Below are positions 1-5,222 of a stretch of DNA of 5,222 nucleotides, piece after piece. The notes beneath the pieces are model-generated. The model made no database searches. It saw only the letters and a list, made by a program, of their open reading frames with translations, and was not told the DNA's origin. The stretch's first letter is position 1; each line of letters begins with the position of its first letter. This DNA is from Spirochaetaceae bacterium (GTDB taxonomy: Bacteria > Spirochaetota > Spirochaetia > DSM-27196 > SLAA01). A program made the translations under genes and the position numbers. The stretch covers positions 1 through 5,222 of the forward strand of contig PXEI01000495.1 in NCBI GenBank assembly GCA_003564775.1, given 5' to 3'.

Positions 1-2
1 AC

Positions 3-2819
3 AGTCTTATCGTCATATCTGGACTCAGCGGATCAGGCAAGTCGTCTCTAGCCTTCGACACAATTTTTGCCGAAGGGCAACGGCGCTACGTTGAGTCGCT
101 CTCCGCATATGCTCGCCAGTTTCTTGGGCGTATGGAAAAACCCGCGGTGGACTACATTGAAGGCTTGTCGCCAGCAATTTCAATAGAACAGAAGACTACC
201 CACCGGAACCCACGCTCGACTGTGGGTACCGTCACCGAGATCCATGACTACTTGCGGCTGGTTTTCGCCCGGATCGGAAAGGCCCACTGCCCGAACTGCG
301 GAAAGCCAATTAGTAGTTACTCGGTTGATCAGATTCTTGAACAGTTGCGCCAACTCCCCATTGGCGGAAAACTGCAGGTGCTGGCCCCTGTTGTGCGGGC
401 CCAGAAAGGCCGCCATGAACAAGTATTTCGCGACGCTCTACGAGCGGGCTTCCTGCGCGTAAGGGTCAACGGTGAGCTTCGTGAGCTTGACGAAGAAATC
501 AAACTGGACAAGAACAAGAAGCACAGTATCGATATACTCGTTGACCGCATTCGCCTCAGCGGTGGGGCAGAGAAGCGACTTACCGAGTCAATCGAGACCG
601 CTCTTACCGTTGGCGATGGAACTGTTCTGGTAGAACACACCCCTGCTGAACAGCCGCTGCCACACCCACAGACAAAGCCAGAGACTCTCTTCTTCTCACA
701 GCACTCGGCTTGTCCCGACTGTGGTATAGGACTGCCTGAGCTTGAACCTCGTCTCTTTTCGTTCAATAACCCGGCCGGAGCATGCCGGAGCTGTTCGGGA
801 CTGGGAAAGACGCTGGAGTTTGATCCTGATAAAATTATTCCGGACTGGAGTCTTTCGTTTAACGAGGGCGGTATCATACCCTACAAACCAAGCTCTAACT
901 GGTATCGCAGTAAGATTGAGTCACTGGCGAAACATTATGGATTCAGCCTGGATACACCGCTCCACAACATTGACAAAAGCGCACGCAACGCCCTGCTTTA
1001 TGGATCGGATGAGAAGATTGAGGTCACGTACGTAAACAAGAAACAGACCGGGCGCTTTGAGTACCAAAGTGAGTTTCCAGGAATACTTGCAGATTTGAAA
1101 CGCAGGTATCTGGAGAGCAGTTCCGACGGAGTTAAAGAGTGGCTTGAAGAGTTTATGGCACAACAGGTCTGTCCCGAATGCAACGGGAAACGGCTCAGAC
1201 CTGAGGCACTCGCTGTACACATAGCAGGCAAGAGCATATACGAAATCTCACAGCTCTCGGTAGCCGAGGCTCTGAGCTTTTTCGAAGACTTGAAACTCAG
1301 TGAAACCGACCGCAGCATTTCCGAGCAAGCACTCAAAGAGATTACCGCCCGACTTGGATTCATGAACGCCGTGGGCCTGGACTACCTCAGTCTGGAACGA
1401 TCGGCTACGACCCTTTCCGGCGGCGAGGCCCAGCGCATACGATTAGCTACCCAGATTGGCTCGTCGCTCGTTGGAGTCCTGTACATTCTCGACGAGCCGA
1501 CTATTGGGCTGCACCAGCGTGACAACGCCCGACTCATTGAAACCCTGCTCCGCCTTAGGGATCTGGGCAATACGGTAATTGTAGTCGAACATGACGAGCA
1601 AGTGTTACGTACCGCCGACTACATTGTGGATCTTGGGCCTGCTGCCGGAGTACACGGTGGGGAGGTTGTTGCTCAGGGAAGTTACGACGAGGTTGTGGCG
1701 GTACCTGAAAGCCTCACAGGCCAGTATCTCTCGGGTGCTTCTCTCATTCCAATACCTTCCAGTCGACGGCCGGGGAACGGCAAAAGCTTGAACCTGAAAG
1801 GCGCCTCGTTACACAATCTTAAGAATATCAGTATATCTCTTCCGGTAGGGTGTCTCTCAGTCTTGACCGGCGTTTCGGGGTCCGGCAAGAGCACCTTGTT
1901 AAATGAGACTCTGTTGCCGGTGGCAATGGCCGCGGTACGTGGCCACGTGCTTCCCAAAGGCCTTTGCCAGAACGTGGAGGGTACTGAGTCCTTTGACTCG
2001 GTGATCTCCATTGATCAAAGCCCAATTGGACGCACGCCACGCTCAAACCCTGCCACCTATGTTGGGATGTTCACACCCATTCGTGAACTCTTTGCGGCTC
2101 TGCCTGAGTCCCGTGCCAGAGGTTATGAGGCAGGGCGCTTTTCCTTCAACGTAAAAGGTGGCAGGTGCGAACACTGTCGTGGCGACGGGGTGATCAAGAT
2201 CGAAATGCACTTCCTTCCGGATGTTTTCATTACATGCGACGTTTGTAAGGGTCGCCGATACACCAACGACACCCGCGAGATTCGCTACAAAGGCAAAAGC
2301 ATTGATGAAGTGCTTGCTATGACCGTGGAAGAAGCGCGCGAGTTTTTCGCAGCAGTGCCTCAGATCAAGCGACGACTGGATACTATGTACGATGTCGGAT
2401 TGGACTACATTCGTCTAGGTCAGTCAGCGCTCACCTTGTCCGGTGGTGAAGCCCAAAGGGTGAAGCTTTCTTTGGAGTTGTCCAAGCGAAACACGGGTCG
2501 AACGCTCTATGTGCTTGATGAGCCAACCACCGGCCTGCACTTTGAAGACGTCCGAAAGCTGATTGACGTACTGAATCTGCTTATCGACAACGGAAACACG
2601 GTAGTCCTCATTGAGCATAATCCCGATGTAATCCTTCAGGCGGATTACGTCCTTGACCTGGGACCGGAGGGCGGGGCCAAAGGCGGACGAGTTGTAGCGA
2701 TGGGAACTCCGGAGCAGGTTGCGAAGGTTTCGTCTTCGTATACCGGACAGTACCTTGCAGAGCTACTTAAGGAACGGGCGAAGCCAGATTCCGAGTTGGT
2801 CTCTAACGAGACGGGGTAG
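3..2819 (+). CDS. uvrA: UvrA, excinuclease ABC subunit A (5' truncated by window edge)
   Basis: UvrA is the cytoplasmic damage-recognition ATPase of nucleotide excision repair. It works as a dimer, scans DNA, loads UvrB on lesions and then leaves. The frame enters at base 3 and gives 938 residues before TAG at 2817. Comparison with E. coli UvrA (940 aa) puts about 24 residues upstream, so the ATG at 132 is internal (residue 44). Visible in order: first Walker A GLSGSGKSS (21-47); conserved ISIEQK, NPRSTVGTVTEIHDY and SFNNPAGAC blocks; zinc module CX2C-X20-CX2C (711-794); first ABC signature LSGGEAQR (1413-1436) and Walker B LYILDEP (1479-1499); second Walker A GVSGSGKST (1869-1895); DQSPIGRTPRSNPATY; C-terminal zinc finger CX2C-X19-CX2C (2166-2246); second LSGGEAQR (2436-2459) and Walker B LYVLDEP (2505-2525), then the VLIEHN histidine loop. 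Two further CxxC pairs lie at 288-299 and 1170-1181. A short polar tail follows the last conserved block. All key residues are intact, so the protein should be functional. Paralogous UvrA2 proteins lack the UvrB-binding region, which appears present here. Confidence 0.98.
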   Translation, partial: SLIVISGLSGSGKSSLAFDTIFAEGQRRYVESLSAYARQFLGRMEKPAVDYIEGLSPAISIEQKTTHRNPRSTVGTVTEIHDYLRLVFARIGKAHCPNCGKPISSYSVDQILEQLRQLPIGGKLQVLAPVVRAQKGRHEQVFRDALRAGFLRVRVNGELRELDEEIKLDKNKKHSIDILVDRIRLSGGAEKRLTESIETALTVGDGTVLVEHTPAEQPLPHPQTKPETLFFSQHSACPDCGIGLPELEPRLFSFNNPAGACRSCSGLGKTLEFDPDKIIPDWSLSFNEGGIIPYKPSSNWYRSKIESLAKHYGFSLDTPLHNIDKSARNALLYGSDEKIEVTYVNKKQTGRFEYQSEFPGILADLKRRYLESSSDGVKEWLEEFMAQQVCPECNGKRLRPEALAVHIAGKSIYEISQLSVAEALSFFEDLKLSETDRSISEQALKEITARLGFMNAVGLDYLSLERSATTLSGGEAQRIRLATQIGSSLVGVLYILDEPTIGLHQRDNARLIETLLRLRDLGNTVIVVEHDEQVLRTADYIVDLGPAAGVHGGEVVAQGSYDEVVAVPESLTGQYLSGASLIPIPSSRRPGNGKSLNLKGASLHNLKNISISLPVGCLSVLTGVSGSGKSTLLNETLLPVAMAAVRGHVLPKGLCQNVEGTESFDSVISIDQSPIGRTPRSNPATYVGMFTPIRELFAALPESRARGYEAGRFSFNVKGGRCEHCRGDGVIKIEMHFLPDVFITCDVCKGRRYTNDTREIRYKGKSIDEVLAMTVEEAREFFAAVPQIKRRLDTMYDVGLDYIRLGQSALTLSGGEAQRVKLSLELSKRNTGRTLYVLDEPTTGLHFEDVRKLIDVLNLLIDNGNTVVLIEHNPDVILQADYVLDLGPEGGAKGGRVVAMGTPEQVAKVSSSYTGQYLAELLKERAKPDSELVSNETG

Positions 2820-2858
2820 GCACGTGATAACTGCTTGGTGTAGCAACAGGCCCGACAC
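2820..2858 (+). other. Short uvrA-lptD intergenic gap
   Basis: The 39 bases between the uvrA stop and the next start contain no T-run terminator and no recognisable -35/-10 pair. In the downstream gene's frame there is a stop (TAG) at 2841-2843 and no start codon from there to 2859, which rules out a start further upstream. The short same-strand spacing suggests transcription in one unit with uvrA, though a promoter inside the uvrA 3' end cannot be excluded. Confidence 0.7.
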
Positions 2859-2880
2859 ATGATACGGTACACAACCAAGC
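2833..2880 (+). promoter_or_regulatory. Possible mRNA hairpin enclosing the lptD start
   Basis: GCTTGGT at 2833-2839 is perfectly complementary to ACCAAGC at 2874-2880, giving a 7-bp stem. Two more pairs (GT 2840-2841 with AC 2871-2872) form if A2873 is bulged. The loop holds the ribosome binding site and the start codon. The 3' arm also overlaps a second small inverted repeat, AACCA (2873-2877) with TGGTT (2881-2885), so the two structures exclude each other. Function is unproven, and chance pairing is a real alternative. Confidence 0.2.
2846..2850 (+). promoter_or_regulatory. Weak ribosome binding site for the lptD-like gene
   Basis: The bases ACAGG end 8 bases before the ATG at 2859. They form only a partial Shine-Dalgarno match (AGG core), but the spacing is right. 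With the in-frame stop at 2841 this supports ATG 2859 as the start. Weak translation initiation would fit a large outer-membrane protein, but that is inference. Confidence 0.45.
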
Positions 2881-2954
2881 TGGTTCCATCCGCATGGATA
2901 GTTGTTCTTTCTCTACTTCTACCTGTACCTGCCTTACTCAACCCGATTCTCGCT
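2859..2954 (+). other. Signal peptide of the LptD-like protein
   Basis: Residues 1-32 show a short basic n-region (Arg3, Lys7), a long hydrophobic stretch (about residues 12-31, including WIVVLSLLLPVPALL) and a plausible signal peptidase I site after Ile-Leu-Ala (residue 32). A cut after Val-Pro-Ala (residue 25) is also possible. There is no lipobox cysteine, so it is not a lipoprotein signal. This places the protein beyond the inner membrane. Confidence 0.8.
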
Positions 2955-5222
2955 CACACTCAGGAGCCTGGCGCAGAAGTTCAGGAGCCTGGCGCAGAGC
3001 CCGGGGAAATTGCCGAAACTGAATCGCTCTTTCAACGAACCTTGGCCCAAGACATACGTACCGCGGAGTTCCGTGAACTGGTCGAGTGGCTAGAGAGTTT
3101 AGACTTGTCTACTCGGGGCTCCCGGAGAGAGTTGGAAAACCGCCTCTTTGCGCATCATGAGTTAAGCCCACCACCTTTACCGCCAGAGCGAACTGGACGA
3201 ACCATTACCATTGAGTCCACCCGGCTTGGTGAATACTTTGACATAGAGGAGGTCGACGAAAACTACGTAATTCTGCGCGGCGGCGTCTCCATTCGCCTTG
3301 AAGACGACGATGTACTTCACTTCATTGAGGCCGAGGAAGTCCTGTTCAATCAGGCCCGTAACCGGATGACCGCACGTGGCGGCGTGGTGTATCGCATTGA
3401 ACGTGAAACTGGCGACGAGACATTTCGAGGTCGAGCCCTGAGCTTTGACATCTCCAACTGGGAAGGTGTCTTTCTGGACGGTGCCTCAACGCGGCCGCGT
3501 GAACTTGAGGGCGAGGAGCTTGAGTTTAGTTTCGAGGGCGATACCATTATTCGCTCAGCCGAAGACATTATCCTTTTGGAACATGGAACCATAACCAGTT
3601 CACCGGTAGATCCACCCAACTGGCGACTTCGCGCTCGCCGAATCTGGGTTTTTGGACCAGGAGAGTGGGCTTTACAGAACGCTATTCTCTACGTAGGACG
3701 TGTGCCGGTTCTGTATTTTCCATTCTTCTTCGTACCTGGTGATGAACTGTTCTTCCACCCATCAATCGGATACCGCACCCGGGCAGGAGCTTTTTTGCAG
3801 ACTACCACGTATCTTGTCGGCCGCCGGACCGAAGACGCAGCACCGTTCTCTTTCCTTCAGCTTACCGAGGAACAACAAACCCAACAGGAACGTGAACGCT
3901 GGTTTGTATTCCTGCGAGAAACCGACAGACCGGATACTACGCCTCCCGACCGAACCGTCAAGGCCTTGGCCGATATCTACACCAGACTTGGCGTTCTCAT
4001 TGGGCTACACGCACAACTACCGCGGTTTGGGCCATTGAACTCTGTTGCCTGGCGCAGTTCCCTGGGTGTTAGCCGCCATCTTTATCCAATTGAGAACATT
4101 GAGGAGTTTGTTACTCCGTATCGTGTTGTTGACGGACGGGCCGAAACCGACTGGAACCGCAGCAATTTTGCGGGGTGGGGTGAGTTGCCTTTCAGATATG
4201 AGATACAGAGTAACGCCTCAACTGCTTTACTCGGTTTATCAATGCAACTTGAGTTGTTGCTGATGTCGGATCCATTCTTTCGACGAGACTTTGACAACCG
4301 GGCCGAGTCAATAGATTTCGCTGGACTCCTGGGTTTTAGTGAACTCATAGACAGCCAACCGGACAATATTAACACCTTGCGCTGGAGTCTACGTGGTTCG
4401 TATCGCCCGGATCTTCCTTCTGCTGTACAGCCTTACCTAAGCAACCTGTCCATAAGTTCCTACAGCTGGATTCTTTACTGGGAAAGCCGCGATACACCGG
4501 ATTCGCTCCTGCGGCCTGAAGCCCAAACCGCAATCGATAGCCCTGAGCGCCGCTTTTACTATCCCAACCGCTATACTACCCCGGATCTTACCGGCAGAGT
4601 AGAGGGAACCCTGCTGGATTCAAATCGCAGGCGGCCTGGAATAGACTCACCCGAGGAGCTTCCCGAAGGGTTCGAGCCTGCACCTTTGCGGCCTCCCTGG
4701 GATACCAGCAATGCTGAGACTGATCCCGTTGCGAGCTTCCCGGATGATAGCTTTCTGCGTCTGCCAGCGCTCCGGCCAAGCTTCTCGGTACCGGAAATAC
4801 AGGCACCTTTTGGGTACAGGGTGAGCTACAGTGTTGTACCACGCCTCACCGTGGACAACTTCACCGAGAACTCCAACTGGGAGGTTCCGGAGGATATAGA
4901 CTGGCAAACCCGTTACGCTCAGCTCAACTCCGATACCACCGGCCGGCTCTCGTACCGCGCCAACCTATATCGACGGCTCTTTGTGCTGGAGAACTCGCTG
5001 ATCTTGCGTCAAAGGTATCGTTCTGTATACAGTCTCAACGATAATCTAACCGACATAACCCGGCGATCACTGGAGAACCAAGCCTTTCGCTTCACCGGCG
5101 TGACAGGAGAGCACCAGGTACGACTGAGCACCTTCCCGCTGCAGGATCACGAGATACTGGACCAGAGCAGCGCTGTGTACCGCCTTGACACCTTGTTGTA
5201 TCGGCGGGTGTTTGACTCCCGC
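2859..5222 (+). CDS. lptD: LptD/OstA-like outer-membrane beta-barrel protein (3' truncated by window edge)
   Basis: The frame runs open from ATG 2859 to the last base, 788 codons with no stop. LptD is the outer-membrane translocon that receives lipopolysaccharide from the periplasmic LptA-type bridge and inserts it in the outer leaflet. In spirochaetes without classical LPS the cargo may be another glycolipid. Visible: signal peptide (residues 1-32); heptapeptide duplication (35-48); SAP-like helical segment (66-100); LptA/OstA-like beta-jellyroll (about 112-276) with the pattern TARGGVVYR, FRGRALSFD, WEGVFLDGAS; the conserved block VGRVPVLYFPFFFVPGDE then HPSIGYRTRAGAFLQTTTY (about 279-318); then beta-barrel sequence rich in alternating aromatic and polar residues, broken by a proline-rich acidic stretch (587-645). 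No cysteine occurs in the visible part. I recall spirochaetal homologues of about 1,000 aa, so perhaps 200 residues lie beyond the edge. The start is fixed by an in-frame stop at 2841. The position after uvrA matches Treponema pallidum TP0514-TP0515 as I remember it. Family assignment rests on motif pattern, topology and gene order. Confidence 0.85.
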   Translation, partial: MIRYTTKLVPSAWIVVLSLLLPVPALLNPILAHTQEPGAEVQEPGAEPGEIAETESLFQRTLAQDIRTAEFRELVEWLESLDLSTRGSRRELENRLFAHHELSPPPLPPERTGRTITIESTRLGEYFDIEEVDENYVILRGGVSIRLEDDDVLHFIEAEEVLFNQARNRMTARGGVVYRIERETGDETFRGRALSFDISNWEGVFLDGASTRPRELEGEELEFSFEGDTIIRSAEDIILLEHGTITSSPVDPPNWRLRARRIWVFGPGEWALQNAILYVGRVPVLYFPFFFVPGDELFFHPSIGYRTRAGAFLQTTTYLVGRRTEDAAPFSFLQLTEEQQTQQERERWFVFLRETDRPDTTPPDRTVKALADIYTRLGVLIGLHAQLPRFGPLNSVAWRSSLGVSRHLYPIENIEEFVTPYRVVDGRAETDWNRSNFAGWGELPFRYEIQSNASTALLGLSMQLELLLMSDPFFRRDFDNRAESIDFAGLLGFSELIDSQPDNINTLRWSLRGSYRPDLPSAVQPYLSNLSISSYSWILYWESRDTPDSLLRPEAQTAIDSPERRFYYPNRYTTPDLTGRVEGTLLDSNRRRPGIDSPEELPEGFEPAPLRPPWDTSNAETDPVASFPDDSFLRLPALRPSFSVPEIQAPFGYRVSYSVVPRLTVDNFTENSNWEVPEDIDWQTRYAQLNSDTTGRLSYRANLYRRLFVLENSLILRQRYRSVYSLNDNLTDITRRSLENQAFRFTGVTGEHQVRLSTFPLQDHEILDQSSAVYRLDTLLYRRVFDSR
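2961..3002 (+). repeat. Two-copy 21-bp in-frame tandem repeat
   Basis: Two adjacent 21-base units (2961-2981 and 2982-3002) share their first 17 bases exactly. They encode QEPGAEV and QEPGAEP, directly after the signal peptide. Because the unit is a multiple of three, gain or loss of copies keeps the frame. The near identity at DNA level suggests a recent duplication. It forms an acidic, proline-containing, probably flexible linker at the mature N-terminus. Confidence 0.85.
3054..3158 (+). other. SAP-like helix-loop-helix segment in the LptD-like protein
   Basis: Residues 66-100 fit the SAP-type pattern: a first helix with spaced hydrophobics (Phe71, Leu74, Leu78, Leu81), the turn Leu-Ser-Thr-Arg-Gly-Ser-Arg (83-89), then a second helix Arg-Glu-Leu-Glu-Asn-Arg-Leu (90-96). 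The classical SAP consensus is hydrophobic-x2-Leu ... Gly-Leu-Ser/Thr-x-Gly-x-Lys/Arg-x-Glu-Leu-x-x-Arg-Leu. SAP domains normally bind nucleic acids. Here the segment follows a signal peptide, so a periplasmic role such as protein contact is more likely. The fold is inferred from pattern only. Confidence 0.5.

Noticed and set aside
132..134. ATG that could be taken as the UvrA start
   Set aside because: Conserved UvrA sequence, including the first Walker A motif, continues in frame upstream to base 3, so this is an internal methionine.
329..877. 182-codon open frame on the minus strand inside uvrA
   Set aside because: It is a Ser/Arg/Pro-rich translation with no recognisable domain, lying wholly antisense to strongly conserved UvrA sequence.
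998..1363. 121-codon minus-strand frame inside uvrA
   Set aside because: Antisense to conserved UvrA coding sequence, Ser-rich and without a recognisable family.
2821..2826. CACGTG palindrome just after the uvrA stop
   Set aside because: A single 6-bp palindrome is expected by chance; there is no second copy or nearby promoter to suggest an operator.
2824..2862. GTG at 2824 as an alternative start for a leader peptide or for lptD
   Set aside because: It is in a different frame from lptD and ends after 12 codons at TGA 2860. It overlaps the lptD ATG, but no ribosome binding site supports it.
2902..3093. Small plus-strand frame near the start of the lptD-like gene
   Set aside because: It lies out of frame within the signal peptide and N-terminal region of the longer gene and has no plausible product of its own.
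3700..4263. Two out-of-frame plus-strand open frames (3700-4038 and 4045-4263)
   Set aside because: Both sit entirely inside the uninterrupted lptD-like frame, whose protein shows family motifs there; theirs do not.
4588..4907. Two overlapping minus-strand frames near the 3' end
   Set aside because: They are antisense to the beta-barrel coding region, overlap each other, and show no domain.

Overview
This window holds two same-strand genes, each cut by a window edge. The first is the nucleotide-excision-repair ATPase UvrA (3..2819), missing roughly its first 24 codons. The second is a long reading frame (2859..5222) that stays open to the last base. It encodes a secreted, predicted outer-membrane beta-barrel protein of the LptD/OstA family. 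The genes are 39 bases apart. I see no terminator or convincing promoter between them, so co-transcription is likely.

The window most likely comes from a spirochaete, probably a free-living or host-associated member of the Spirochaetales. The reasons are the uvrA-lptD gene order, which I recall from Treponema pallidum (TP0514-TP0515), and the divergent, cysteine-free character of the LptD-like protein with its conserved lipid-transport block (Val-Gly-Arg-Val-Pro-Val-Leu-Tyr-Phe-Pro). Base composition looks moderate, near or slightly above 50% GC by eye. Lineage is inferred from memory of families and gene order, not from a search.

Layout: 3..2819 is uvrA with both ABC modules and all zinc-binding cysteine pairs intact. 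2820..2858 is a short gap with a weak ribosome binding site and a possible hairpin around the next start. 2859..5222 is the lptD-like gene: signal peptide, a 7-residue tandem duplication, a short SAP-like helical segment, an LptA-like jellyroll domain, then a beta-barrel with a proline-rich insertion, still unfinished at the window edge. The two genes have no obvious shared function: UvrA acts on DNA in the cytoplasm and the LptD-like protein in the outer membrane.

Nothing here is a mobile element, CRISPR array, RNA gene or defence system. The most interesting points are the SAP-like segment in an exported protein and the complete absence of cysteine from the visible part of the LptD homologue.
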